Assembly: GCF_030253575.1 (NCBI RefSeq) | Contig: NC_080562.1 | Span: forward strand, 26,005,352 to 26,069,351 | From: Rhododendron vialii | Taxonomy: Eukaryota > Streptophyta > Magnoliopsida > Ericales > Ericaceae | DNA: 64,000 nucleotides | Direction: 5' to 3' | The notes under the pieces: generated by a model | Told to the model about the DNA's origin: nothing | Seen by the model: only the letters and a program-made list of their open reading frames with translations | The model's database searches: none | Position numbers and translations under genes: made by a program | In this document: positions 20,326-32,775 of the stretch, one piece after another | How positions within the stretch are numbered: position 1 is the first letter of the stretch | Layout: every line of letters begins with the position of its first letter

Positions 20326-23062
20326 TGTCACGCTCTCGATTTTTAACATAAATAATAATAATTTACGATAAATAAAATCTCTACTGAAGTACCGATAATA
20401 CCCAAATGACATTTCTTCCCTTGTTTATGAACTTAAATTTAAAAGATACAAGCTTGGATCGAAGCCCTAAGTTATCAATACCAAAAATAATATTACAGTT
20501 TTACATTTGTCATTCTTCCAAATACTACTTTCAAAACAAGTGACAATTGCCGCTTCTTTAATACCTTTGAAATCCATGATCGACAAGCACGCAATGCACA
20601 CTATGCTAACTTTATTGTTTCGTATTTGAAAATGATAGGTTGAGCTACACTAGCCCAGTAGGAAAATCTATACTCAAGCTATATGTAAATGCAATGAAAC
20701 ATGTAACAAGTGTGATTGATTTGCAATAGACGGACAAGAGATACAAAGAGGCACCACAATGAACCGAAGGACTACGATTACGGGATTCTATACGTCCTAA
20801 AGCTATTCCTAACCAATTCATACATCAAGCTAGAAGCCACATTTAAAACTTATACGATCTAATAAACTACAACAACTGTTCAACCATCTAATAACTTTTC
20901 GAACGAACACCACGTCAACTTCCTCAACTCATACCATTCACCATGGGACTTCATTTCATAAAACTTTAATTTTCGATTTCCAAAACAATTTTTGGGAAAA
21001 AACTCAAGACCACTTCGGGTCAAACTTCGTTGATTCGAGTTTGAATACCGGAGTCCGTTGATTTGTGCCCAAATACCGGATCCGTTGATTCACTCAAGAA
21101 TACCGGAGGATTTTTATCAAAAATCCTCTTTTCAAAATTCAAATTTCTTTCTTTAATAAAACCTTGATAAAACCAATCTTTCATTCTCTTTTTCGACAAC
21201 TATAATCTCGAGCAACAAACAATCCAAACATCAATATAGACTTCTGAAGTCAATCAAAATTTTCTTCATCATGCAAGACATTTAACTGTGTTACCACCCC
21301 TTGCGTCACATTGAATTCTCTCCACCTGGGTTTCCGCATTACCACACCTTGCGTTGCGGGACCTCTAGAGTCTCCGCATTACCACACCTTGCGTTGCAGG
21401 ACCCTCAATTCAGAATTCACAATTCACGTAAACATAAACGCATTATCAATCCGTATATAAGCAGACATCATTATCCAAGTTCATATTCGTTCATACATCA
21501 TCAACAATGTATTACAAACTCATAAGCATACCCCATTGCAAATTAATAAATACTTTAAGTCCATGTTATTCCTCTAAATCTATCACATCGCCCTATGCCA
21601 CGTACCGGACCCATAACGACTCCACAACACATCACCGGCTAGGTTCTAAACGAGAATCTTATAAAACGAGTGCCAAAAGAACCTAGGAAACTCAACAAGA
21701 CAAGGCACGAGGATGCGAGTCTCATTAAGACACAAGTAATCATACTCGAGAGTGACTTAAACATGTTCTAATCATATAGGGAGTAATAATACGGAACAAA
21801 TACAACTTAGGAATAGCCAGCAGACATTGGCAGACCGACACACCTCCACACAAATGATCATAACTTTCTGTATACTAAGACTTTTAAGGCTATTCTGGTA
21901 ACAGTAGAAAGCTGACTTCAAGACCTTCAATTCGATATAAAGTTTGCATAAAACAGACATCGGACGAGAAAGTTATGACCGTTCGAAGTTGGGCGCAAAC
22001 CCATAAAACGAGACAGATTCATGACCAGATTTCTAAAATCCACCATTAATTCAATTCTCAACGGTTTTGAGTGATTCTAGCGGCATTAGAACGGGCTCTA
22101 AGTCTAATCTATTTCATATGAAGAGACCAAAATTTATTTCTGAGTTTAAGATGACGAAAAAAACCCCATAAACAGTGACTGATTCTGCAGAATTTCAAAA
22201 ATGAAAGGAACAACCTCAAACAACGAAGCAAGGCACGATCTTGCTACACAAACACCGCATAAATGCATAGCAAGAGTAAGAAATTCTTACCACAACGGGT
22301 TTTGAGCAAAATCCTAAATGACCCAAGCTTGAAATCACTAAAAACGAGCTCCACCCACTCTTAGATACAAGATCTAGAGTGAATATAAACCAAAAACAAG
22401 ATAAATGAACAAAGATCAACAAGTAATTGAGAGGAGAGAGAGAAAAACGTGGGTGGGAGCTCAAAGATGAGAGCAAGAACACAAAACTTACCCATTGTTC
22501 TCCAAATACAAGATTCAACAGATTTTTGAGGTTGGAAACCCATGGATCTTGAAGATTTGAGGTTGAAATCATGAGTTTTTGGTGAGATTGGAGTTGGATA
22601 TATAGGTAAGAGAGGGTGTTTCTAGGTTCGTGGTGTTTGGGTGTGAAAAAAGGTAAAGGAAGGTATTTATAGTGGTCCAAAAAGCGTGCTGAATTTTTTG
22701 AAAAACGACAATGGGTACCGGTACTGAAAAATTAAGTACCTGTACTGGAACCTTCAAAAGTCAAATTATTGTCCCAGCTCTGGACACTGGGTACCTGTAC
22801 TGAAAAATGCAGTACCGGTACTGGCTAGACAGAAAAAATGAAATTTTGGCAACGGTCGCCAAATCAAATGCTACTCGCTACCAACACTTCCAAACATCAT
22901 TTCAACATCAAAACTCACATTTTACTATTTTCCGAGTGCTCGACACATAATAGTAGACGTATATCTGTACACCCCCACAAACAAACGTACAACTTTATTA
23001 ATAATACGTTTCTTTCATGCATTAAAAATTACCGAAATTATAATAATTTACGAGTCTCTACA
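20326..23062 (-). mobile_element. Solo LTR of a Ty3/gypsy-type element, 2,737 bp
   Basis: The unit begins TGTCACGCTCTCG and ends GAGTCTCTACA on the plus strand; read on the minus strand it is TGTAGAGACTCG...GCGTGACA, a normal LTR. The flanks are an exact 5-bp TSD AAATA (20,321-20,325 and 23,063-23,067). No primer site, gag or pol is present, so it is a solo LTR left by recombination between LTRs. It carries four GTAC-NN-GTAC motifs at 22,714-22,725, 22,735-22,746, 22,790-22,801 and 22,811-22,822. Open frames within it (for example 22,216-22,680) have no recognisable domain and I do not call them genes. Confidence 0.85.
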
Positions 23063-23600
23063 AAATAACATCAGTACAACATTAAATTAAATATCACACG
23101 AGGATATTTTAAAAGATCTCAGTTTTATCAAAACCATGATAATTATGTTCATGTATAGTTTTTTTATCACGATTTGGTAGCTTAACAGAGATTGCAGAAT
23201 TAGAAAAGTACAATTAATTGTATAAAAACTTAGGGTTATAGTGTATCTTTTTAATCATAAGTCTATGTTTTAGATGGTTTTACAAGTTCACTAAATCATC
23301 TCTACCTAAACATGTTTTAAAAAGTGCTCTAATAACCATGGCCATTAAAATCTTAATCCATAATATTGCACGATCGTGTTATTTATCCAAATAACCAAAC
23401 TTGTTTCAGCTAAGTGATCAATTCATTTTTGGGTCATAGCCAGTAACCATAAGAGACATTTGGTAAATGTCTAAACCAAAATGAGTAGCTGGAATTCTAC
23501 AAATTTCTCTCTCTTTTTCCGATAATAAGAAACACAGTACCCCTCTGGCCTTCATCATTTCGATTTAATACAATACAGAATTGAGAGATAATTAGAAAAG
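23063..23600. other. Intergenic DNA, no gene seen
   Basis: AT-rich sequence with no supported coding or structural feature beyond the TSD at its left edge. Confidence 0.5.
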
Positions 23601-23930
23601 GGGAGCAGTGCAATTTCGCGTCTTGAGCAAGTAGGTCGGCGCATTTTGTTACTTTCACGCATGACATGCTTAATCCATGGATTGCCCAGCTCCTGGAGAA
23701 AGGGACATGCAAACAAGGATAACATTATGAAGTTGATGGTGGCTAGTAGTTGAAGTGACGAGGTTGAGGGCATTTGAGGCAACCGATTCGATTTCCACCA
23801 AGGATATGCATGTTTCCCTGTTTAAGAGTTTGAGCCCATGATAAAGAACCCAAATTTTTGCCGTGAAGCCCCAAACTGAGCCTAGTTTACTTGAAAAACT
23901 AGTGATTCACTTTTCTTGCCTAGCCAAGGG
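23600..23930 (-). pseudogene. Relic of an RNase H-like (RVT_3) domain, LINE-associated or host-derived
   Basis: The minus strand encodes, with frame changes, the usual order of this domain. A KIWVLYHGLKLL helix is followed by SLLQELGNPWIKHVMRESNK and then KCADLLAQDA. The last two lie in different frames because of one extra A in a run of four. Plant LINE-associated RNase H domains have the pattern REGNxCADxLA, which this matches. Only about 110 codons remain, and there is no start or upstream reverse transcriptase in view. Confidence 0.55.
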
Positions 23931-24465
23931 GTGAGGGGAAGAGTAAGAGTATGGAAATGAATCCCTAACCTCATGCGCAGTATGCGAGGCTATATGCCCC
24001 GCCAAATCCTGTTATTCTCTTGAAATGAGTGTTACCACAAAATTTGAGAAGTTTTTTTAGCTAACTCCTTGCTCAATAAACAAATATGGATGACATTAGG
24101 TTGGTTTTGTCCGGATTTCGCGATACTGTACCCAAATCCGAAATTATTACTTGCACCCAAAACGGAACTCCTACCCGACGAATATGTTTTTTGTGTTTCA
24201 TAACCAAACCATACATTGTACACGATATTTATCGACAGAAATGTGATAATTATAGAAATGCTACCTATTTTATTACGTATTATTATTAGTAATAGTATTT
24301 CTATTATTATTATTGTTTGTATTTTTATTACATGTGCATGACACTTGGCTTAACCCTATGGATTTGAAAGTTATAAAGACATATGGCATGGTCTTACGCA
24401 TTTGGAAGTTGAAGAGAAGTGGAAACAAATAATTGAAGAAGATAGAAAGTTATTTCTTACATATT

Positions 24466-24930
24466 CTATTTCCGATAAATAGTCTCTTTAGACTTCATTG
24501 TAAGTTCTCTCAAACAAATCAAAGAACTTGCATTTAATTTCTTTGTCGTTAAATTTTTTTCAGAAGAGTCATCTGATTCTGATGAATCATCTGAATCATC
24601 AAAAGTGAATGCCAGGACTGCTTCATCTGTTGTTTCATTGTCGATGGAAAACAGAGATTCAACATCAGCATCTTCAAGATCATCATCAATGAGAGCCAAA
24701 GAGTTCACCATTTTGTCTCTTGCTGCCTTATTTGGACACTGTTTTGCATAGTGCCCCTTCTTTCCGTATATGTAGCAGCGATCAGACTTTCGCTGCCCTC
24801 TGAACTTTTTCTTCTTGAAAAATTTCCATTTTTTCCGGCGTGAGAACCTGCCAGATTTTGGAAACTTTGAAAACTTGCCAGGAGATTGGAACTTCCATTT
24901 CTGAAAGTGTTTGGACTTCCGGTATACCCA
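24466..24930 (-). pseudogene. Fragment of a capsid-type protein with zinc knuckle; possible endogenous pararetrovirus or retroelement relic
   Basis: The minus strand reads, in one frame, a Lys/Arg/Phe-rich basic block (about 24,930-24,790). A CCHC-type knuckle follows in which the second Cys is Tyr (CYIYGKKGHYAKQCP), then a Ser/Asp-rich acidic tail (SLFSIDNETTDEAV, DSSESDDSSE) to 24,466. A basic block, one knuckle and an acidic tail in this order occur at the end of plant pararetrovirus coat proteins and of some retroelement Gag proteins. No movement protein, RT or other neighbour survives, and the missing Cys argues against function. I cannot decide between the two origins. Confidence 0.4.
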
Positions 24931-25176
24931 ATGGGTTAGGAGTTTATTTTATATGTCAATTTACGTTTCAATGTCTTTTTACTTACTTTTCTTTATATTC
25001 CGTTGCTCTTAAATACTAGTCTTTCAATTCAAGTTTTAGGAGTATGAGCAATTTAGAATCCCATGTATCGATTTCGTTCTTGAAAATATATGCCTTGCAT
25101 CAACGATTTTCTTGTATGTCGATACACCATTAATTGAAGATTAATAAAAGTATCTTTCGTTAGTCTTCAATTATTA

Positions 25177-25418
25177 GGGGGTATTCCACTTTTTAAAAAA
25201 AGTACTTTTTGGAAAAAGAAGATAATTTCAAGCTAAAAAATTATGTGTTTACGCAAATAATTTTCCTACCAATATGAATCTTATTTGATAGATTTCATTA
25301 AGATCATTTAAACGGTGCAAAAAAAAATTGAAAAAATATTTTTCATTTTCATTATATTTGAGTTTGAAATTACCTTCTTTTTTCAAAAAATATATTTTTT
25401 GGAAAGTGGAACACCCTC
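25177..25418. mobile_element. Tourist-like MITE (PIF/Harbinger type), 242 bp
   Basis: Inverted ends GGGGGTATTCCACTTT and (complement) GAGGGTGTTCCACTTT are flanked by a TTA target duplication (25,174-25,176 and 25,419-25,421). The interior is AT-rich and shares words with the next element at 25,848. Confidence 0.7.
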
Positions 25419-25847
25419 TTATTCTTGCTATCAATTCTACATTTGATTTGACTGTCACTTCACATTCGATGAATTTCTGATTCACATTCGATGAATTTCT
25501 GAAACACAACGTGGAACCAAGGATTCACCTTTGGAAATAAGTCGCAATATTGCCCCTTTTTGTTTTGTTGTTTTCTTTGTTTTTTTTCTCTGTTGAGTCG
25601 CTCCGGAGGAAAAAATAGTGATTACAACTTTACTATAAAAATGACATTACCGATGAAGAAAAAATACTATGTCGGTCAATGAGGAATAGTGAATAAAATT
25701 GCGAGGGAAATAGTTCATTTAAGTTTTGATTGATAACAAAAAGAAGGGGAAATAAGCCATTAAGACAAAGCCAACTAACGTTCTAATAAAAGACTCTTGG
25801 ATGGGCGGAATAGACTTCTCATTTTGACAAGAAATTTGTGTGACTGA

Positions 25848-26086
25848 GGCCCCGTTCCAGAACACCTTCTTAAAAAATAAATACTTATTTCATATTTTTA
25901 AATTCAAAAATAATATAAATGAAAAATAATTTTTCAATTTTTTTTGCACCGTATTAAAGATGTCAATGAGATCTATCAAACAAGATCCATAGTGATCAAA
26001 AAATTACTTGCGTAAGCATGTGATTTTTGAGCTTGAAATTGTCTTCTTAAAAAATAAGTACTTATTTATCGTTCCGGAACGGAGCC
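25848..26086. mobile_element. Tourist-like MITE, 239 bp
   Basis: Ends GGCCCCGTTCC and (complement) GGCTCCGTTCC with flanking TGA (25,845-25,847 and 26,087-26,089). The interior resembles that of the element at 25,177, so the two belong to related families. Confidence 0.7.
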
Positions 26087-26240
26087 TGAGAAAGTCTTTG
26101 TGGTTTGTGATTTAAGGCCCACTCCATAAATGGATTGCAATGACTTTGTGGAGTCTCTGTTTGTCATGTCAGTCTTTGCTGGGCCCTCTCCATAATAATA
26201 CAAGAAGAGGAAAACTTTTTTACCGAGCAACTAATAAATA

Positions 26241-26512
26241 CTCCCTCCGTCTCTTTTTAAATGTCCTATTTCGTAACTCCAACTTATTAAAAAAACATTA
26301 TCATTATACCTTTCACATCAACTTTTTTCTCCACTTTCCCTACTTATCCATCATCATTACATTTTTTACTCACTAACTTTTCAAAATAGAATCTACTTTT
26401 AGGGACAAAATAGACAATGTACCAACTTTTACCCACTAACTTTACCAAATAGACATTTATTAAAGGACAGCCCAAAATGAAATACTGGACTATAATAAGG
26501 GGACGGAGGGAG
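26241..26512. mobile_element. Stowaway MITE (Tc1/mariner type), 272 bp
   Basis: Classical ends CTCCCTCCGTC and GACGGAGGGAG are flanked by TA on both sides (26,239-26,240 and 26,513-26,514). Confidence 0.9.
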
Positions 26513-27639
26513 TAATTTTTATGGCGCTTAATTATGCGCCTTTAAAAGTATTTTGGACGGTTCAGATTGAAAATCAATTTTGACCTATAAAAATTAATTG
26601 TTATCTGTCAAAATTGAAAAACAGATCTCAATCATTAATTGCCAAAATTGACGGCCAAAATTGTGCGCAGCGGTGAATAACTTATTTGCATTTCTCTCCT
26701 CCAAGAAATATGCCGTAAGTGATCGAAAGATTTTTTGAACGAGCGAAGGTCATATTGTTATATAAATAGAACCACCACAAAAAGATGATAAAAGACTCTT
26801 TTCATTAGTTGTATGATAATGACATGTGACTTTACCGGTCTCCATTGCTTTTATGCATTTTATTGTTGGTCAAAAAAAAAAAACAAACTCGGACAAATAA
26901 GGGAAGATTTCTATCAAAATTGATTACTCTGGCATGCTATCTTGCTAAGTAATTGTCACATCGTACGTATTCGGTCCCCTAGATATTAGTCAAGGTGCAA
27001 ATACCCTGAGATATGGATAAAAAACTATTTTTACTTCGTGGAATTATGTTCTTAAAAATTGCAAATTTTTTAAAATGAGAACTGTGAATGAATTAAGTTG
27101 TATGAAAATTGAAACCTAGTAACTTTTGTAGTAAAAGCTAAAAATGATTTTATAACTAACTTATACTCTCAAAGTTGAAAAGAAGTGAAACTCCAAAAGC
27201 TGTACAACATCTCTGCAGTAAATAGTTTGGATGGTGTAGTATTGGGGAAGTTTTTTGTGGTCAGAATACTATTGATGAAGCTGAAGCTGTTTTCAAAGCT
27301 ACTAATCTTGTAGACATAATTTTGGTTGGTTCTTTTCCAACTGTGTTTTCTTTTGGTGTTTTGAGTGGCATATGAATCTGATTATCGGAGGTGAGCATCC
27401 AATTTTGGCTAGTTGGCATGGGATGGTTCCTCCCTGTTATGATGCTTTCGTGCCCTTTGATCAATCTCTTTCATCTTTGTACTTCCATTGTTGACAATGA
27501 ATTAATTTCTTAATTTTCTTTTGGTTGATGAAAAATGAAAATTTATAAAACTAAAAGTTTGAGGCTATGTTCAAATTCTTCAAATCACTTTGAATCTAAA
27601 ACTTCATGAGAGGATATTTGATAATAAAAAAAAAACAAT

Positions 27640-28020
27640 CCACACTGTTTGAAGAAACTAAAATATATGAAATTAGTCTCCGAAAAGGCAACCTATCAAA
27701 CCGGATCTCTCAATGGACCGCAGAGCTCACTAATTTTGACATCTGCTATGAGCCAAGGATGGCAATCAAAGCTCAAGTGTTAGCTACTTTTATTGCCAAA
27801 CTGACCCCAAAATCTACTGAAGCAACAGAGCCTTAGCCGACCGAACCTGGAGGAATGGATTTGCTTCCAAGTGGCGCAGGCCGGCCTGGCAAATGTTCCA
27901 TGGAGATGTGTGGAAGCTCAACGTCGATGGCACCTCTAATAACCGAGGTGCGGGGGCTAACTGGAGTTGTCATGGTCATTCCATGTGGCGTCATCCACTA
28001 CTTTGCGATTACCGTTATTA
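27640..28020 (+). pseudogene. Ty3/gypsy RNase H fragment (Tat/Athila-like)
   Basis: The frame from about 27,640 encodes RISQWTAELTNFDICYEPR and IKAQVLATFIAKLTP, the junction region after RT/RNase H in Tat/Ogre-type elements. After a stop at 27,834-27,836, out-of-frame codons resemble the second RNase H domain (VDG..N.GAGA, VIHYFAI). No LTR, primer site or integrase is seen nearby, so it is a fragment. Confidence 0.65.
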
Positions 28021-29486
28021 AGTAGCATATGGAAAAAAATGAAATACCTATTCTCTTATTGTACAATTTTAGAATATACAAAGTGTGAGTCAGTTTCAAA
28101 AATTTGTTCACATTAAAAAAGTGCACATAAAATCGAACCCACATACAACGGATGCGATGTATGTGTATCATAACCGAACTACATAGCCTTCGATTTAAAC
28201 CCGAACCAAAGTATACCCACTACAGTACTTGTTTTAAAATAAAAGGAAAATCAATCTTTAATAAGCTACCATCATTTTCCATTCAACACATTTATTAAAA
28301 ATAAGGAATATCTTGAACTTTCACAAGCACACCTGTAACAAACACTATAATAATATATATACTTAAAAAGAAACCAAATAAGGCAAGTTAGGCAACATAA
28401 TGCCAAGTTTACAGCCACACAACCTCTTGTTTACACTACAAAAACAAATATGATATAAATTATAACGTTAGGGACTATAAAATAGATTAAAAATGGGATG
28501 CATACAGAACCGTCTAGCCCATATTTCTTAACTTTATCTGCCCGCCGGGCGCTGTTAGTTTTGAAATCATAATACCCGACAAGTTTTGGTTTGCTATAAG
28601 AAAGTCTCGACACTTGTGTCGGCTGCTTTTGCTGGGTGTCTTTGAGTCTATAGTTAGTTGTGCTTTGTGCAGTAACTCATGTCTCGGATTAGGAAGTTTG
28701 GTGCAGTAACTCATGTCTCGGATTAGATAGTAGTTCGGATTATGAATGAATTGACTGACTTTACAAAAAAAAAAAACCATTAACCCTAAACTATTCAAAC
28801 TGAATAACATCCCTAAGACTTTAATTCATTAGCAGATATAAAATAAAGCTATACACATGTTACCTATCGGTTTCAAACAAAATTTCCATATCTAGACTAA
28901 GGTCGATCGGTCAACGCAAAACAATGAAGAAATTGCGAGGAAAAGGGTTTGATAAGTTCCGAATTGTAACGATAACGAAGGGAAATAACCGCACAGTCAT
29001 GTCTGAATCCAATTTATTTGCAAATAAAGAGATGTAGTTTATATAAAAGATAATCGTACACAAATTGCAGTCCCGATACGTTATCGAATTACAAAAGTAA
29101 AAACTACTCTATGATCTAATTACATGGAAATCCAAATCAAAATGTTTCGATAGATCTACAACCCTCTGAAAGGTGCTTAACCATAGCCCCAATTTTTGTT
29201 TAGTTACCCTGTTATCTTCTTAACTGGAGAGAATTAGTGTTTCTCGATCTTTTTTTTTTATTTTTATAAGTGGTATTTTGTATGTTTTGGGGAACTCGAG
29301 ACATGAAACGAGAGTTAGGAAATGCTATTACATGGGTTGGCATGTTGATTTGAGCCTTTGGAGTTTGGAGGCCTTTGCCAAACCTAGCTTCTTTATGGAA
29401 TCTGATTACGTGATTTTTCTGAAGGGATCTATTCTCTGATAATGATACGTAATTGACTTTGCCAAGTCTTTCCTTTTTGAATCAAC

Positions 29487-29640
29487 TGGGGTTAGCTCAG
29501 TTGGCTAGGACTCTTGCATCTCACTAAGAGGTTAGGAGTTCGAGTCTCTCTACCTGCATGTAAGTATTCTTCTCTTAGAAAGCTTTTCCATTCTTTCTTT
29601 GTTTCTACCATATAATAGGCTTATTTCTTGTATTGATTGA
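29487..29640 (+). mobile_element. tRNA-derived SINE head (probable)
   Basis: A pol III A box (TAGCTCAGTTGG, 29,493-29,504) and B box (GGAGTTCGAGTCTC, 29,535-29,548) are about 30-40 bp apart in a tRNA-like order. The arms do not pair as a full tRNA, and the region continues into T-rich DNA, as in SINEs. The 3' border is not determined. Confidence 0.5.
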
Positions 29641-29764
29641 GTTGTTGAGCTTAATTATCTCATGAACTTTCATAATTGATGTAGTGTTTTGAGTTTGTAC
29701 TTTATACTTCATATCTGATATAAATGATCTCCTCTATTGATTGACCAAATAAAAAAATTCTTTC

Positions 29765-30010
29765 CTTTTTGGAGTCTTAGAAATTAACATGGCCACCAGT
29801 AATTTGCAAGACTTTGCTTTTTGTAGTCTCGCCTATCTTTGCTTTTTGGAGTCTTAGGAATTAACATGGCCACCAGTAATTTGCAAGACTTCGCCAAGTC
29901 TTTGCTTTTTGGAGTCTTGCCAAGTCTTTTCCTTTTGGAGTCTTAGGAATTAACACCACCAGTAATTTGCAAGACTTCGCCAAGTCTTTGCTTTTTGGAG
30001 TCTTATGAAT
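29765..30010. repeat. Irregular short tandem repeats preceding the 218-bp array
   Basis: Words gcaagacttcgccaagtctttgctttttggagtcttaggaattaacatgg recur three or more times with variable spacing (about 60-100 bp). These are the building blocks of the following array. Single relatives occur at about 52,545 and 55,115. Confidence 0.7.
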
Positions 30011-30818
30011 TAACATGCCCACCGGTAATTGCAAGACTTTGCCAAGTCTTTGCTTCTCGGAGTCTTAGAAATTAAATTGCCCACCAATAATTGCAAGAGT
30101 TTCTGAACGAGTCGGTCTAATGGCCTAAAACAAGAGAGAGACATAAAGATCATATGAAAGACTAGACTTTGCCAAGTCTTTGCTTTTTGGAGTCTTGCTA
30201 AGTCTTTGCTTTTTAGAGTCTTAGGAATTAACATGCCCACCTGTAATTGCAAGACTTTGCCAAGTCTTTGCTTCTCGGATTCTTAGAAATTAAATTGCCC
30301 ACCAATAATTGCAAGAGTTTCTGAACGAGTCGGTCTAATGGCCTAAAACAAGAGAGAGACATAAAGATGATATGAAAGACTAGACTTTGCCAAGTCTTTG
30401 CTTTTTGGAGTCTTGCTAAGTCTTTGCTTTTTAGAGTCTTAGGAATTAACATGCCCACCTGTAATTGCAAGACTTTGCCAAGTCTTTGCTTCTCGGAGTC
30501 TTAGAAATTAAATTGCCCACCAATAATTGCAAGAGTTTCTGAACGAGTCAGTCTAATGGCCTAAAACAAGAGAGAGACATAAAGATGATATGAAAGACTA
30601 AACTTTGCCAAGTCTTTGCTTTTTGGAGTCTTGCTAAGTCTTTGCGTTTTAGAGTCTTAGGAATTAACATGCCCACCTGTAATTGCAAGACTTTGCCAAG
30701 TCTTTGCTTCTCGGAGTCTTAGAAATTAAATTGCCCACCAATAATTGCAAGAGTTTCTGAACGAGTCGGTCTAATGGCCTAAAACAAGAGAGAGACATAA
30801 AGATGATATGAAAGACTA
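30011..30818. repeat. Tandem array, period 218 bp, about 3.7 copies
   Basis: Units start TAACATGCCCACC at 30,011, 30,229, 30,447 and 30,665, giving an exact period of 218. Copies differ by only a few substitutions; the last is truncated after gatatgaaagacta near 30,818. Open frames on the minus strand repeat with the array and are not genes. Confidence 0.9.
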
Positions 30819-32775
30819 TTCCTGGCTGTTCTTTGTCAATGACAAATGGCTTTTCCATTATTCCAAGTTTTCGTTGCTTTATGGAGTACAAGAAATATGG
30901 CCATGAGTGATTGCAATGTTCTGTTTGGTTTGAACTTTGCTTGGGTTTGGGGTAAATGAGTGGGAGACAAATAGACAAAGAATTGAGAGTAAGAATTGTA
31001 GAGAAAATTTATTAGAAACCGTGTACAAAGAGGAGTGCTAATATGCTCACCCTCATTTAGACCCTGATTACTTTGATGGGTGGAAAAAGTGTGGAATCCA
31101 CCGGATTAAAAACTTTTTGGTGATATTGAGATTAGTTTGTGGTGGAACCCACACTTTGTTCACCAATTAGAGTGCGTGTATTGTTCACCCCCATTTAGTG
31201 AGGTGTATAAGTTCTCACTCACACAGTGAGAGGGGTTAAAGTCTAGAGATCCAAGGTGAACATAGCCTTTCTTTGAACGAGCCAAGCTCACATTGTTATT
31301 TATACAGAACCAACCTGACAAGATGAGGAAAAACTCTTCTCATACATTTTATGATAATGACATGTGACTTTGTCAAGTCTTGTTGATTTATAGAGTCCGA
31401 GTAACATGGCTATTAGTGATTGGAAAATTTTTACAAGAAATGAGAAAAGGCATAGACTATTATACTTATGAAAATTTTTATTTGGCTAAAATGCTCTTGC
31501 CTCAGGAACCGTAAAATATAGTTTAGATTATAGATTAAAGTTTAACTTACAACTATATAGATTTCGGAGTCTAGTATATGGTGAATTTTTTTTTTATCTA
31601 AAATGTGAATATGAATTAAGTTGCTTGTATTAAAACCTAGAAACACTTTTAGTAAAAGCTAAAAATTATCTTATGCATAACCGATATTTCAAAAGTTGAA
31701 AATAACCTTGTTAAATAACTGAAACTCCAAAAGCTGTAAAGCATCTCTGCAACAACATTTTGGATGGTGTAGTTCGGGATAAACTTCCTTGTTCGGTTGA
31801 TGGTTTTGGATTTTGGATTCTAATCATTATCTTATTTCTCTCTCCACTCATTATCCCTATCTCCAATCATTACTCTTATTTTTCTCTTTATCTCTCTCTT
31901 TAATCATTACTCTCATTTTTCTCTATCTCTCTTCAATCATTACCCATATTTCCAATCATTACTCTATTTCTCACTACACTCATTACCTACAAAAGCCATT
32001 CATTTTTACTAGAGGTTGCTACTAGTTTTGGACTTTGGAGGTTTTGCTTTTGTATCATTTTTGGCCCTAGGATGTTGTAGACTACTAATATTTTGGTTGT
32101 AGAATAATATTTTTGGGTTTTGAAATAAGTAACATTTTCGATTTTCAACAGCAAGACAATTTTTCAATTCCGAAATTAAACTGATTGTAGTTTTTGTAAG
32201 TACCGCTTGAAGGACAGTCACATTGAGCAATTCAACACAAACCCTTCTTTTTTTTTTTACGAAGTACAGTGTGTGAGCTTCTGTGATGAAAAAATAAAAG
32301 ACATAATGGGTCTTTTGTTTTTGTTAGGCACAAATTTATTAATTTTTGATATTGTTACAAAGACTAAAGGAATAACAACTCAAACAGCATCACATCGCTA
32401 AACAAAGTAAGAACAATCGTACGATCAGTTGAGGGACTTTATTGGCAAGTAATATAGGAGTTCGAGACTTAATTAGAGCTGTACATTACAGTTTCATCCT
32501 ACTTATAGCAAGCTCTTAATTAAATGGTCAAAAGCCAAAAACAAAGCAATTCACAATTAATCAACAAGCAAAATTATACGTACACCATGAATGGCTCGAC
32601 ACACTCACAATAACTTCGAAAAAGCAATCTCGAGTTTATTCTATCGCTCGTAAATATTATTGGATTAAGGATACAACAGTAGATGAGTACAAACTTCTAT
32701 CATGATACTTACAAACAAAAGACAGTGCATTAGACTCTCCTAAAAACACCAACCAATTATTGAGCAACACTTCTC
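30819..32775. other. Intergenic DNA 3' of the minus-strand receptor kinase
   Basis: About 31,290-31,770 is a third partial copy of the segmental duplication (gagccaagctcacattgtt, catgtgactttgtcaagtc). About 31,030-31,210 has weak dyads around ggaatccacc and ggtggaaccc that could be a decayed foldback element. A CT/ATT-rich stretch lies at 31,830-31,990. The last few hundred bases should contain the kinase 3' leader. No other gene is seen. Confidence 0.5.
31290..31770 (+). repeat. Partial third copy of the segmental duplication
   Basis: The stretch matches 52,780-52,950 and then 53,160-53,330 (aaacctag, ttttagtaaaagctaaaaat, gaaactccaaaagctgtaaagcatctctgc). Intervening DNA is missing. Confidence 0.6.

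Larger units (their letters stand above)
25660..29260 (+). repeat. Copy A of a dispersed segmental duplication
   Basis: Collinear blocks match the region 51.1-55.0 kb: 25,660-25,800 with 51,120-51,245 (gtcaatgaggaatagtg, gccaactaacgttct); 26,700-27,260 with 52,735-53,365 (gatatggataaaa, aacttttgtagtaaaagcta); 28,090-28,620 with 53,500-54,020; and 28,800-29,260 with about 54,050-54,250 and 54,690-54,990. Copy A alone contains a Stowaway element and a Ty3 fragment between blocks. No open gene is evident in either copy. Confidence 0.75.

Noticed and set aside
22216..22680. 154-codon minus-strand open frame in the solo LTR
   Set aside because: It lies wholly within the LTR, has a CT-rich low-complexity core and no recognisable domain.
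29487..29560. Functional tRNA gene
   Set aside because: A and B boxes are present but the acceptor and anticodon arms do not pair properly; a SINE head explains it better.
30011..30818. CRISPR-like regular array
   Set aside because: Whole 218-bp units repeat in tandem with no unique spacers, in a plant genome.
30010..30978. Repeated 80-104 codon proteins on the minus strand
   Set aside because: They recur with the 218-bp array period and are read-through of a non-coding repeat.
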